Counted from the stretch's first letter, positions 37,723 to 49,818 are shown. The stretch is 64,000 bases of DNA from Trichuris trichiura (GCA_037903355.1 JBAJFE010000039.1:620001-684000); one strand, 5' to 3'. Notes: generated from the letters alone by a model not told the origin. Program-made: numbers and translations.

Positions 37723-38074
37723 GTCATGTGAATTTCTTCTTTTGAGGTGCGTTCATACAAATATAATAACTACACGACGATCATGGCTCCCTACTGACAA
37801 CTGCGCTCACTGGCATTTAATGTTATGCTCAGTTTGTTTCCGCAGACGGCTAACACTGCCGCGGAAGCATGTACTAAATTAGCATAGGTACGCGCCGTAC
37901 ACTATCCGGTTGTACTGCCTTTCCGGAATACTATTTCCGTCAAGAATGACTTGATGCCGTTAGTCATTGAATTGGCACTGCTTGGAACTTTGATGGCGTA
38001 TAATTTGTTACCAAAAAAATTTCTGACAACAATCGCACCGTACCATCTTTCCATTGCTGGCACTTTCGTTGGCT

Positions 38075-38701
38075 ATGGCTCTCGCGCTGTGCTTGTGGGT
38101 CACCCTTACCACGACGGTCTTGGCACGCTTCTTCTCCATGCCTTTGCCTAACATTATTCATCCGAAAGGCTGTGAAACATCTTCAAAAAAGATCATGTCC
38201 AACTTTAGCGGTTTGCTCTTGTGTACCCATTCGAGCTTGTATTCGAATTTTATCATTACAGCACTGCCTTGTCCTTTGGACAAGTGCAAGTACGGCGAGA
38301 AAGGTCTATTCGCTAGCAAACACTTTCCGCAATGGTTTCTGCTTTGTACATCAAAATGGTACTTCTGTGGCATCTGTCCGTCCGGTGAGCTTTTCAGCCC
38401 TCTTAAGGGACGCTGCATCAAGTCCAAACGGAAGCTGAATGACTATCTTGGTTAATCTTCGTTCACTTAATGATCCTTTCGGAAAAGTTGCTATAATGTA
38501 ATTTCAGTCTGCCCGGCTAATCGGCTTTGCACGTCATTTAAAAACAAGCAAGACGCCGTATGGTTACGCAAGGACGATCGTTCTTTCATTCTATGTACCG
38601 GCATCGGCAATATGTGCGGTTTCTGTCCAGCCAATACGAAATTTAACCTTGAACATCAAAGCTGTCGTGCCAAACTAACCAACCTTGAAGGCATTGGATA
38701 G
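38075..38701 (+). CDS. Secreted protein with two chitin-binding-like (CBM14-type) domains
   Basis: Two exons (38075-38450, 38508-38701) encode 189 residues. MALALCLWVTLTTTVLA is a clear signal peptide, and an in-frame stop upstream fixes the start region. Two similar cysteine modules follow: CPLDKCKYGEKG to CTSKWYFCGICPSGELF, and CPANRLCTSFKN to CTGIGNMCGFCPANTKF. The spacing (C-P-x3-C, then L-C, C-G-x-C-P and a final C) is like peritrophin-type chitin-binding domains, although the aromatic positions are only partly conserved. The intron falls between the modules. Chitin binding in eggshell, pharynx or cuticle is the likely role, by inference. An alternative last exon from about 38742 to 38912 could be reached from a donor after QSC. 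Confidence 0.7.
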
Positions 38702-38985
38702 CTCTAACCTAAGCTTTAACTTTTTAACCTTTCAATTTTCAGGTGTGGACAGTTCAAACGCCTTGATGACCTTTGACAACAATGTCGTTGTTTCCAAGAC
38801 GGTATCATTGCGAAATACTCACAACGCCATTAGAGTACAAGCATGCTGCCATAGATGCCTTGTCGATTCCAATTTATCATTGATAAGCTATCTGAGACGC
38901 TGTCGCTTCTGAGTGAACGATTTCAGGTGGAATGAGATGAGCAGAAATAATTTTCTCCTTTTTCTTTATTAAAAAGGAATGCACC

Positions 38986-41900
38986 CTAATTGCTTACTTG
39001 CGCCAAAAGATCGTTGGTATGCATTACGTTTCGGATGGATGTCCAAACGCTGCAGTCGCCTGGAATTGGAAGAAAGCAATTTCGATATGCCCTGCTTATT
39101 TCACCCTTGTACGTACCGTAGTTTTGATGGGCTTGCTGTTGTCTCATCAAGCAGCCATCTACCGCGCACAATGCCCCTCCAGGTTGAACAGGAGCGGCCG
39201 ATTGTCCGGTGGGACCTCGAAATATTTGCAAAGCGTTCGTTTCGCCATCGTACAACAGTGGGAATGCCAAACTGTGGCTTTGGTTGTCCACCCGAATAAA
39301 CTTGATCTTCAAAGAAAGGTCGATTGAAGAATTTTGTCGGAAAACTACCATATTGCGCTTAAAACGGACCCAAATGAGAACTTTCTTGGTATTATGGTTG
39401 GCCACAACTGCCAGACTGTTCAGCATGGACGATAGCTTGCTGACCATGCATATTGGAGGAGCCATTACTTGCATTGGCGGAACGAGGAAGCAAATTTCCG
39501 GGAACCAGTAAACCCCCTCTTCGGGATAACGTTTCTGCAACAGTTATTATGGAGACGTCGTCCCCAAGTAAGTCGAACGGAAAACTCACCAATTGGAACT
39601 CCATCAGCAACAGCAGGTTGTTCAGTAAATCACGTCGGATGCATCCGCAAGCGCATATCAAGCGCGCAAACGAGGTGACGGCATTGTAGCTATACAAGGG
39701 CGATACGCAGGCGGTAAAGTAGTCTTCCAAAAAGTGGACTTCAGCTTCGGTGCACAATTCCTTGTCTAAACACATTGAACTTACAGTGATTCTCTTTGGC
39801 CTTCAATTTCCAAGCACCTCGTAAGTTCACCAGGGTTATCCATGATGTAAGTTACAAAAAGAAGTAGTAAATTTTGAAACACAGCTATCTTTGGAAGGGG
39901 GTATCACGTTCATAACTTTTTCAGCAAAGCGTTCCGCCATAGCTGTTTGTGTTTATTTGGTCGTTTAGTTATACACTTGGACGTCAAACGTTTTAGATAC
40001 TAAAAGGCTAGCTTACCGTCCGGACAAAGTTTGACGCCAAGAGAGGACAGCGTATGTTCGTTAATGAAGAAACGGAATTCCCATTGTTGCATCTTGAAGC
40101 ATATCTGACCAGGTCGAATTACGCTGACCCCTGCCTAAAAACGACGCCTGCCTTAGAGGGACAAAATTGCCGCCCACCGCGCACCTGGTCCTTGAACTTC
40201 TCCAACACGGATACGGAAGCTAAGAACTTGTGCAAAGGGCTCCATTCGGGTTTTGGCATTGCGCACGATGGAGAGCATATTGAGGTAAGTGTTGTGTGTT
40301 TGACCATAATTGGCACAACGGAAGGGGTCCAATCTTCGGGAGGCGTACTTGCAACCATATCTGACGAGGTACCAGGTGTATCGTCTAACGGGAAAAAATT
40401 TCCCTAAAACTTTAGCATACGGAAAGTAGTAGTCGATTACCACAGGAGGGAAGAAAGGTAGCCTCGGACTTGTTGAATGCCGACTCGTTCGGTAACGCGG
40501 CTGTCTGCGGACCAGCGCCTCCAATCTATAAGATAAGCAAGTTGGCGAGCAAGTTAATTTTTGGCTTCGGCTCAGCTTTGTCCTTACGGGAGCTTCTTCA
40601 CTTTGCGTCGTTGCTCTTTTCTCGTCCGCAGCGTGCATGTTCAAAAAGGTCTACAGTGTACCAACGGTTACGGGTTAAAATTTAGGTACCGTCTCACCTT
40701 TAGCCCAACGACAGGAACGTACCTCTGCGTAAGTCTGCTGGGTGCATGAACAAAAGCCGGCGCGCAGTCTCGAATCGTTACGTGCTCTTCGGAGACAAAA
40801 GACATTTCCAAGCAAATACGCCCTTTGTACAAAAAACGAACAACAAAAGGGGACAGCGGAATCAAACAGAATATATGGTTCAGGGGCACCGGCGTATTGT
40901 GATGTTCCATGGCGTTAAGAATCACAATGCCTGGACAAGTGCTCAGCGCAGCTAGCGGCTTCGCGGACGCGTTGAGCACCCTGACAAGAGCGGCTAGATT
41001 ATGTTTCTCTTGAAACCATTGGTGAAGCTGATAACTGAGCATGCAATGTGGATTCGACTTGCAACAGTCGCCCTTGCTAACCCCAAAAGACAAGCTAAAA
41101 CCGCTGCCGGACCTCCAATGCAACGAGCATACATATCTCAATGACGGTCCATATGAGAATGTCAACTTGTGATAAGTATAACTAATAACATTGATGGGAT
41201 GGGGCGAAGGAGTAGCACCCAGCACAGTTGCTAGGTCAATGAACGATTCGTACAGCTTGGCAAAGGAGCGCAAACCGTCCAAAAACTCATCAACAACTTT
41301 GGTGACGCTGTCTTTGTTGACCGAATAGTTTAAAACTACCGTATGACCTCTGAGAGCCGACTGCGCTGCCAAATGATCTTTCAGAAATCGCATTGGAGAA
41401 TTGAAAAAGCTGCACTCAAATGTCCAATGCAACTTGTGCTTATCGTAGGACATTCGAACGGTTATTCGCGAGATGGTTCCCAGGATCAGTTGAAATAGAT
41501 GGACGTCGGCAGGCTCGGTAATGACCGAATAGTCGATACCGACAATTTCCAACTTCGACGCGCAACATTCGCTAAGCGGATAGAAACAGTAGCGAATACC
41601 GCGCCGGTCGAATTCGCGCATAAGAATGAGAAAGGAAACGGCTTGTTCGCATACGGCAAAGAAACCGGCAAGTTTGACATTGTAGCTGGAAAGGTGCGTT
41701 CGTTGTTGAAAACTGTTCTCCAATACGTCGGCTCCGGTAGAATGGATATGCTTCAACTGCTGTACTGGTACGGGAACAATGTCTTCCAAGTTCACTTCGA
41801 ACTTTTCCAAGTTAAGACCATCCGGAGCGGACATCAAGCTGCCAAGTGGACGTTCAAATGAGACAATCCAGCAACGCAAATGGGTTTGATCGATATCCGG

Positions 41901-44147
41901 TTGTTGGCACAGATCCACAACCTAAAATGCGCTTTTGCTCGTCCAATCCTTAAAAGGTCATGCGACACGTTCAGCTAACCAAGTAGAGGCATCCGTAGCG
42001 CTTCAGTTGAATGACCAACCGCTTGCCAGCGGATGGCTGCATAAATGAAGCGTCAATGCAACTTGGAACTGCTTTGCATAGTGACATGGGAAATAGACGC
42101 ATTGTACGTATGCAACGGCTGACTATTAAGTCGACTCTGAATAAGCAAACGTTCAATATCTGGACATAGCCGCCAAACTGTCTAAGCTGCTGGTCATTAC
42201 TGTAGCTAGCGATGAGTAGGTAGACGGCCAAGTTTCAAAATTTTGAGTACTGACATTTTAAGTAACTCCCTTCTTAGCGGCAAAACGGGCAAATAAGATT
42301 AGGCAATTAACATAAATTTTGTTCGGTACTTGATGCGTACCTGAGCTTCAATAACGCATTCTTTAATTCGTCCCAGTTGCCTTTGTTTATCAAATCTTCA
42401 AATGCTTGGCAATCCGAATTGCCTTCTGACGAAGGAAAAAAACCAGTAACGCATAAATAGCGTAGAAATTTGCATACGTACCTACGGCGGTTAGTTTAAC
42501 CACGAAACGTCCTGAGAATAGGTTAATGGAAGTGTACAGTATTTCCGAGCTGTCGCAGTCGTTCAAAAGAGCGATTTGCAACTTTGGAAAACGGCCTTGA
42601 ATTTTGCACTGAAAGTTGCTGACGTCCTCGATCAGTTCGCGCAAATGGCGAAGTCTGTAGCCAATGCGAACCAACACCGTATCGGACAAAAGGTCTTCGA
42701 AGGATACGCGATTTCTTCCCTCCATACTGGGTAAGAGAAGATCGGACTTTGGCAAATGGATCACTTGTAATCCTCGTTGAGGATTGTCCTGATCGACGTA
42801 AATAACAATCTTGTAGCTACTGCCCTGCGATACGGTATCTTGAAGGCGGCCCATCTCCCGATGAACGCGACTTTGGTCCTCTTTCCAGTAGGTTACCACT
42901 AAACGTTCGGATCTAACGTACTCTTCCACGGCTAAACTGCCGCTCATGTATTCGCCAAGCAAACGGTTGGTTTGACAAAAAAGTAAATCCAATTGGATGG
43001 ACAAGCAAAAAGAATGCAACAAATTGTATAGCTCGACTAGGGGTTCCTTGGCAATATTCAATTTTCCCTGCAAATACTGATGCAGAAAAGCAATCTGATG
43101 GGCATTCAAGAGCTCTGCCCCATCGGTAACCCTCGGATCGGCAACTAATATTCGAAAGTTAAGAAGAGTCCACGGAGTCACCGGCAATTGTCCAAGTAGG
43201 GTCAGCGTCACTTCGAATTCCCCGGACACGAAAAATGTAGCCTTAACAATGAAATTATTGTCAAATAAGATCATTCCAATTTTCTACGGGAATTATACCA
43301 TTCCATCGCTGACTTTGAAACATCTCATTCGCTTTGGAAGGATACCCAACTGGGAGACGATCTTACGCTTAACTACTTGGTTTAACCGTCGGGTTACGCT
43401 TTGCAATTCAGCCGGAGTGATCTTTTCGGGAGGCACGAATCGCTGCTGAACAAAAAAATTAACAGTAACCCTAGAGGAACGGTACCCAAGTTAAGAGGTC
43501 ACTTCTATTGCTTTGGAAAGACGAGGATAAGTGCCCAAGGTAAGAACATCAACGGCGATGGGAATCTGGAATGCGGGCAACCGAGCGCTGAGCAAAACAG
43601 TATTGCACAATTGGAACAAACGGTCAGCAGTGTCCACAAACATGGAAGCCTGCTGATCGAGAAAGCATTGAATACCCTACGAGCGGAAATAGATTCAATC
43701 AAGAAAAATGTCGCAATTTTATGTATAAGCGACAATGGCTACCGTGCATATGTCGACCTTTGCCCCGCAACGAGCCCATTTGAGAACGGCCAAGATGCGA
43801 ATAAAAAGCTGCCGAGTACTGTTTGCAAACTGAGCTATACTGGTCTTTCTTTAAAAAAAAAGAATGGTGAACATAAGCGGAGAAACGTTGGCAACTTTGG
43901 GTCCTACCGCTCGAGGTCAGACTTTTTCGGCAGCCTAAATATGTGCATGAAAAATGGACAAAAATAATATTCCACGCGCAACTTACAGGTCGGCTAGAAT
44001 AGTTAAGTCTTGAAACGCCTTTTGCACCGCGAAATCCAGGAGCACAGCAAAGGCGATGAACGGCGGTCCCTGATTGACTGGTACGGACGGCAGTGGATAT
44101 GCCGCCAACGGATCTTCACCGTCCGTATGCGGGTCATCGTCTGACAT
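38986..44147 (-). CDS. MED14: Mediator complex subunit 14
   Basis: Seventeen exons (43987-44147, 43908-43934, 43743-43848, 43503-43676, 43299-43445, 42482-43241, 42330-42425, 42086-42177, 41980-42036, 40698-41921, 40588-40650, 40441-40525, 40185-40384, 40017-40134, 39590-39765, 39117-39534, 38986-39059) join in phase to about 1,325 residues; human MED14 has 1,454. Matching blocks are [81 protein letters not shown] and [13 protein letters not shown]. The long disordered linker of the human protein is shortened here. MED14 is the backbone joining the head, middle and tail of Mediator, the bridge between activators and RNA polymerase II. A 54-base exon could lie in the intron at 39766-40016. Confidence 0.94.
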
Positions 44148-45304
44148 GGGTGCAAATTGCGGGTAGATCCTGACGACAAATTAAGATGTACTGAAGTTAA
44201 GAACCGCGAAGGCGAAGCAGCAATGGAATACGCGCAAATTTTGGGAATCTAAAATATAGTCAAATGGAAAATTTTTAACTGAATAAACAAGGCGGTACGA
44301 CGAAAGAATTGTCGAACAAGCAGTACGTTTACGTAATTAAGTTCACAAGTCAGGAAGTTCAAACATTTCGCTTAAGTATTGTAAGTCTCTAACTATCGTA
44401 ATGCATGTTACCTGAAAACGTTTTGTAGTATATTGTTTCTGTGTTTTTAGCCTAACAACAAATTGTTCTTTATAAAAAACGTGAAATAATGACAGTATAC
44501 GACTTGAAAAAATTTATTTGTTGTATTATTTCGTTGGATAAGTGACTATTAGTTTTCGTACTTAACATCAAACTCGATCTAACAGTAAAGCCAATAGGAC
44601 GAGCAAACCTCTAGAAATTTTGTATTAAAATTTCTGCTTTGTTTTCTACGATATTTTCTCATAGAAATGCCAAAAGGGGTAGTCCTCTCTAATTCTTTCT
44701 TACTGCGGAAAATCGTGAAAGCACAATAATTTTGCGTAGCATTACTCAGCTGAATTTTACAGCTTCAAGTATTACCAGCTGGCACAGTAAAAATGATGTT
44801 ACCTACTCTCATGAAGCAAAATATTCGTGCCAGTTTGATACAAGCTGTTAGCATTGTTTTATTGCCAATCAGTTATACTGGTTTGTTATATATTGCCTAT
44901 AAAATAATTACATTTTCTATGTTCTCGTCTTTTCGATTATGACATCATCAAACTAGTACGTTTCGCTGCAAAAAATTGCTCTGCGACCTGCGAATATTAC
45001 CTTCAGCATACAACATGCTAAATACTTTGGCAGGCTGCTGGTGTACGTAAAGACTCTGTTACTGGAACGTTTTTGGTAGAAAATTCAGTTTTTGCTGGTC
45101 CGCATTGAAATGCCTCTCCGATGTAACCTGCATATTATTAAAGAATGAGTATTGCTTAGATTGTGATGCAAGCTGATGAGAAGGATAGAAATTCGAAAAA
45201 CAGTGCGGACAGTTAGGTTTGTACATTTGAACAGTAGCAGATATTGGAGAAGGTGAAATAGCGTACGATACCAATATTTTTAGGCTTTCTAGTTACACTC
45301 GAAA
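44148..45304. other. Divergent promoter region between MED14 and ADO
   Basis: About 1.2 kb separates two genes transcribed outward. A 71-codon minus-strand frame at 45059-45274 (with the motif KPNCPHCF) is open, but no family or splice partner was recognised. Confidence 0.45.
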
Positions 45305-46003
45305 ATGAGCCTTATCCAGAAAATTGCCCAGAAGGCCGCAGATATTGTTCGCATGTGCTGTTATAGTACGGCGGATATTGCAGAATTGCAGCGCCTGGTC
45401 TCCACAGTGCGAGCGGAAGACTTAAAGTATAACGCTGAGCTCGCATTAGACTTCAGCCGGTCTTTTCATTCATTTTGGCCAAAATTTACCGAGAAGACAC
45501 CGCCCTGCGTTTACACGGAAGTATATTCAGATGATTTGATGAACCTTTGCATTTTTTGTTTGCCCGCTGGTAGCGAGATTCCGTTGCACGATCATCCCGG
45601 CATGTACGGTCTTCTGAAGGTGATCGATGGCAGCTGCCTCGTGGAATCGTTCACGTCTGTTGAAAAGGCTTTTGATGATTCCACCTCCCAAGATGCCGTG
45701 CAGGTTCGGATACACGAACCAGTCTTGCTTTGTTCATCGGATCCGGCAAGTTTATTTACCCCGACAATACGAAACTATCATCGCGTTTCAAGCCCTGACC
45801 GTCCTACAGCGTTTTTTGATGTTCTGTTTCCTCCTTACAAGTCCCCCAATCGTGACTGTCATTACTTTTCCCTAACTACGCGATGCCCAAGCGGTGGACT
45901 TTCTTGTGACGAGCAGTCTTTCGGGTTTCTTTTACCCTGTGCTCCAAAATCTTACCGGTGCGAAGTTTACGCGTATGAAGGTGAACGGGTAGTGCTCGAC
46001 TGA
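45305..46003 (+). CDS. ADO: 2-aminoethanethiol (cysteamine) dioxygenase
   Basis: A single-exon 232-residue cupin protein. It starts MSLIQKIAQKAADIVR, like the SLIQRIARQA start of human ADO, and keeps LVSTVRAEDL. The metal-binding signature IPLHDHPGMYGLLKVIDG supplies two iron-ligand histidines. The third is in NYHRVSS, where human has NLHQI. PPYKSPNRDCHYF matches the family C-terminal block. ADO is an iron-dependent thiol dioxygenase that oxidises cysteamine to hypotaurine. In animals it also oxidises N-terminal cysteines, acting as an oxygen sensor for the Cys N-degron pathway. It is convergent with the eL14 gene, with 260 bp between stop codons. Confidence 0.95.
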   Translation: MSLIQKIAQKAADIVRMCCYSTADIAELQRLVSTVRAEDLKYNAELALDFSRSFHSFWPKFTEKTPPCVYTEVYSDDLMNLCIFCLPAGSEIPLHDHPGMYGLLKVIDGSCLVESFTSVEKAFDDSTSQDAVQVRIHEPVLLCSSDPASLFTPTIRNYHRVSSPDRPTAFFDVLFPPYKSPNRDCHYFSLTTRCPSGGLSCDEQSFGFLLPCAPKSYRCEVYAYEGERVVLD

Positions 46004-46263
46004 AATCGATTTTCTACCGCCCAGAGGTGTTACGCATATTATCAATGATCAAGCAAATGCACTTATTTGGTTTCCGTTCATTCGCAAGCATGTGCGCAAG
46101 TTCTGCTAGCCGAAAGCGACTAATACAGTGATAAACCAAGACAGCTTTTTCATGCGCCTCACAAGCAAACTACGGTAGCAAAATACAATTCAAGCGCAAT
46201 ATAACGAAAACGGAATTCTTCAATACTTTATTCAACGAACTGTATGTAGTTCGAAAGCAATTG

Positions 46264-46683
46264 TTACTTCTCCTCTTTGACTTTAGCAGCTCTCTTCAAT
46301 CTTCCCATTTCAATGCGTAACAGGCGGTTGCGACTTCTCTTCGCTTTCATGACCTTATATCGCTCAAAATCGTTCAAGCTTGCACGAATGGCCCGCTGCT
46401 TCTCACGACGTGCCCATTTAGTAGCCATCCATTTGTCGTCAATGCCTTGCTCCTTCCAGCGCTTAAGCACCGTCTTCGTCTTGTCTTCGTGGGTCATTTT
46501 CAGGCGAAGGCGCGTTAGATACAAACTCTTGAAGTTTTTCGCTTGCCGCTTTATTTCGGGACCGTCGATCAGTGCAAAATTGCCGTCGATTATGTTCACA
46601 ATGGCGCATAATTTTCCTTTGTCTTCCCCGTCATTTATGTAACAAATACGTCCAATTTGAGCCAATAGTCCGAACGTAGGCAT
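46264..46683 (-). CDS. RPL14: Large-subunit ribosomal protein eL14
   Basis: 139 residues, no intron found. The KOW-type N-terminal fold is visible as IGRICYINDGEDKGKLCAIV and IIDGNFALIDGP. Next come RQAKNFKSLYLT and the basic eL14 domain with WMATKWARREK and DFERYKVMKAKRSRNRL. It is a structural protein of the 60S subunit. The Ala/Lys-rich tail of the vertebrate protein is absent, as in many invertebrates. The ATG at 46681-46683 (MPTFGLLAQIGR) is preferred; a few upstream in-frame codons exist. The start lies 169 bp from the oppositely directed YY1-like gene, suggesting a shared promoter. Confidence 0.93.
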   Translation of the reverse strand: MPTFGLLAQIGRICYINDGEDKGKLCAIVNIIDGNFALIDGPEIKRQAKNFKSLYLTRLRLKMTHEDKTKTVLKRWKEQGIDDKWMATKWARREKQRAIRASLNDFERYKVMKAKRSRNRLLRIEMGRLKRAAKVKEEK

Positions 46684-46852
46684 GATATCCAATAGGGCAC
46701 GAAACAACTCCGCGTATTTGAACCGAGTTCAAAGCTACTAAACAACGTAGCCAACTTTGCAAAACTACAGTAAACTAAATAAAGGTAGGTGGTATACTGT
46801 AGATCGATTGTAATTCGTATCCGCATCCTGCGAATTTGGCTTCAGTGGAAGG

Positions 46853-47654
46853 ATGTCCATTTTGTCTTCTATTGCTGTCCAAGCTCTTGGATATAAAACA
46901 TGGAAGCGTCGTACGGTAAAGGTAAAAACCTTGACAAAAACGTTTCACGCTGCGCTGTGGTCTCAGAAAAGTCGGTTAAAAAAGAATTTTTTCACTCACG
47001 TCACGTCTCTGCAATTTTCAGGCAGCAAATCCACGAAAACAGCAGGCCAGTCTTGCGAGAAAACCGTTCCGTGCCCATTGCATGTGAGTTGTATTTTGTT
47101 GCAACAGGGCTGTTCTTGACGGAGAGGCAATCTGGGTGGCGAATTCGCTGAACACGAGTTAACGTTTACAGTTTCAAGCTTAACACGGCATGTATTAAAT
47201 ATTAGGCTTGCCGCAAGACGTTCCCCAATGAAAAGCTGGCGCAGAAACATGTTCAAGTGCACCGTTCCAGGGTTCATGTATGCATCACATGTGGGAAAGC
47301 GTTTAGCAGTGCAAGCAAGTTAAAAAGGCATCATTTGGTGCATTCCAGAGAGAAGCAGTTTCAGGTGATCTAATGCAGACATTACGGATAACTAGATGTT
47401 GCGTTAACCAATTTTGTTCATTTTGCAGTGTGAAATTCCTGGTTGTTCCAAAAGATTTACTCTCCCTTTCAACCTGAAACGTCATATGAAAGTGCATACA
47501 GGTTTGAAGCTTTAGGCAATTTGGAAATGCAGTTTAAATAATTTTAGGCCAATCTAAACCGTACAGTTGTAGTTTGCCTGAATGTGCCCTTCGGTTTACG
47601 ACGTTGTCTGCTTTGAATAACCATGTGCTACGAAAACATCCTCGCAACAGTTAA
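46853..47654 (+). CDS. YY1: YY1-family zinc-finger protein with a REPO-like motif
   Basis: Five exons (46853-46970, 47022-47083, 47206-47364, 47429-47501, 47548-47654) join in phase to 172 residues. Four C2H2 fingers correspond one to one with YY1: CPLHACRKTF...HVQVH, CITCGKAFSSASKLKRH, CEIPGCSKRFTLPFNLKRH and CSLPECALRFTTLSALNNH. The linker RVHVC and the string VH-x3-K-x-FQC are YY1 signatures. Near the N-terminus YKTWKRRTVKVKTL resembles the YY1 REPO motif (KKWEQKQVQIKTL), which recruits Polycomb proteins. The acidic and histidine-rich N-terminal half of vertebrate YY1 is missing, so either upstream exons exist or the protein is truncated. The 51-bp first intron is a multiple of three, so it also reads through. 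DNA-binding regulator. Confidence 0.88.
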
Positions 47655-47837
47655 AAAGGTAAGAAAGAACTCTTATACTTTTACAAGTCCTACCGTAAGA
47701 TGTAACGGGGTTGCTAGAAATTTTCAGACGTTTTTCATGCATTGCTTCATTCTCAATCCTTGTAGAAAAAAGTTGCTTAGAACTTTTTACCTTTCTGGTA
47801 AAATTTTATCTTAATTTTATCGGATCTTGTCTCAGAC

Positions 47838-48495
47838 GTCCTACCGTCTAAGAAATGCAGGTTCTTTCAGGCATGCATGCCCTTAACTTGTGCCTTTTCT
47901 GTGGAGTATACCAGTCAGCCCTGTTTGGCTCTTACTCAAGTCTGAGCTAAGACTTAAACCTTATGTTAAGGCTTAGGCTTAGGCTTAGGTAAGGGCAGGA
48001 CAAGATAGCCGGCGAACTTACAGTATGACGGTAGGGCGCCTGGGAGACAAGATCCGATTATTCGTTTATCTCCTGCTCGTCCTGTAGTCCTCAGCTTTTA
48101 AACGCTCGTATCAGCAGCTGAGCACGCGTTAATGATAAGTCTTTATCAATTCTCTAACGTCGTGTGGTTTATTTCTTTGCTAGGATGTCTAGCAGAAAGA
48201 TTCGTTTCTTCTTTACTTTCGTAAACGTTAAGGCTATCATCTTGCAAACAAGGTTTTCCCCGTTAAACAAATAAGTAATAAGGGATCTTGTTTCCTAGGC
48301 GCCCCACTGTCATACTGTAGGCTTGTTGGCTTCCTATCCTGCCCTTACCTAAGTCTAAACCTAAACATAAGACTTGGATTTTGGCTTAGGCTTAAAATAG
48401 TGTAAAACAGGCTAGCCAGCATTCTTGACAATAAAAACAGAACGAGGTGCTTCTACGCTTAACAGAAAAGAACCTGCATTTCTCAGACGAAAAAA
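47838..48495. repeat. TTAGGC-containing repeat, two copies head to head
   Basis: The outer ends are inverted (CCGTCTAAGAAATGCAGGTT near 47844; AACCTGCATTTCTCAGACG near 48472). Inner arms 48022-48057 and 48281-48319 are also inverted (TACAGTATGACGGTAGGGCG versus its near complement). Each half contains TTAGGC motifs. The left half has three tandem units at about 47974-47990, GCTTAGGCTTAGGCTTAGG. Related single copies lie at 51.4 and 61.1 kb. No coding capacity is seen. Confidence 0.7.
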
Positions 48496-49587
48496 ATGGC
48501 CACCTGTATTTTGAAGAAATCACGTAAATGGCCCTAATGGAATAATCCAGTTTCGTAACTTTAAGAATTTTGTCATGTAATGTACTTCCAGTTTTTCCAG
48601 AAACTTTTACAAGACCTGTAACGACAAGTGCCTTTTTCTTCTTTATTTTTTTCTTATCTTATTCTTTTTTCTTTTTCCTTTTAGAATCCCGCGAGTAGTT
48701 TTACTTCTATTACTCACACTGTCTTTTGACCGTCAGGACATTTGATCGCCGACCATTTTGCCTATTTATTGTTCTCCTAGAGTTTTGAGACTTTTCTATC
48801 TTTTCACCTGCTGTTTGTTCCCATTACTACTATTAGGTTTAAAAATATCTGTGGGTTATGATTGAAAATGTATGATATGCGACATGGTGGCTCCAGTAGT
48901 CTATCGGACAGCGAGAACAATTCCATCCCAGTAAGTCTGCCAAATGGGCAGCGGTCAAACGGCGGCGGCTAAATGTCCTTCACTTTTTCTATTAGGATTA
49001 AAATATGTATATTACTTAAGTTACGAAGTAACAAAGCACTGCATTCCTGGGAGTAATTGGTTTGTTTAATGTTTCATTGTTAAAAATGAGAGTTTTTGTA
49101 AATTTTATCATCTAACGTAGACCATCTGCTTCCACTTTCCTTCCGCCCAGACGATGCAGCATTTTCTTTTTGTTGACGAGAAAATACATTTTTTACACGC
49201 AATATTTATTCTACATAAAATCGTGTTCTCGGTTGGTCATCATGGTACATTGAAATTTCGTAACGGCTGCTTAATCCTTTCTTTTTTCCTTGCTCGCAGA
49301 CGCTGAAGGTAGCGTCGAGGAAACTAGGTTATCTGCGAATAAAGAAGTGAAGAAAACATTTTGTTACGATAACAAATTAACTTAAAGTGCGATTGAATCG
49401 CACTGATAACTTTTTAAATTTTGGTTTCGCTATTTTTAGCGTAATAACATTTACGGTATGACAAAACTAGGTTTTGATTTTCATTAAATATCTTATGCAT
49501 GTAACGCACTGTGCGTTTGATTACGTTGCCTTCGTAAGCTGTCTGTTGGGTCTGTTTTCATCCATAAAATTCTGTTTACTTCGTACT
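48496..49587. other. Intergenic region, no gene recognised
   Basis: AT-rich DNA with pyrimidine runs (near 48630-48680) and no open frame of note. Confidence 0.5.
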
Positions 49588-49818
49588 TGAAAATCTTTAT
49601 GATGTTTTTGTACGGGAGTGTGAGTTTTCATATTGAAGAATGTCTTTATTACGGATTTTCTCCCGTTGTGAAAATAACAAAGAGGTTTTAACACCGTTAT
49701 ACTTAATTTCACCGCGAAAGAACCCGAAAGCTCCGGAAGAAGTGTTAAAACCTCTTTGTTATTTTCACAACGGGAGAAAATCCGTAATAAAGACATTCTT
49801 CAATATGAAAATCTTTAT
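49588..49818. mobile_element. Foldback element copy C with 13-bp flanking duplication
   Basis: The terminal inverted repeat spans about 49629-49693 and 49743-49807 (TTTCATATTGAAGAATGTC to AAAGAGGTTTTAACAC and its complement), nearly perfect over about 65 bp. The short loop holds the family core ACCCGAAAGCTCCGGA. TGAAAATCTTTAT occurs at 49588-49600 and 49806-49818, bracketing the element. GTACGGGA left of the arm matches copies A and B. The overlapping frames on the two strands are mirror images of the inverted repeat and not genes. Confidence 0.8.

Noticed and set aside
43401..43967. 188-codon plus-strand frame
   Set aside because: It covers MED14 exons on the opposite strand that match human MED14 in order and phase.
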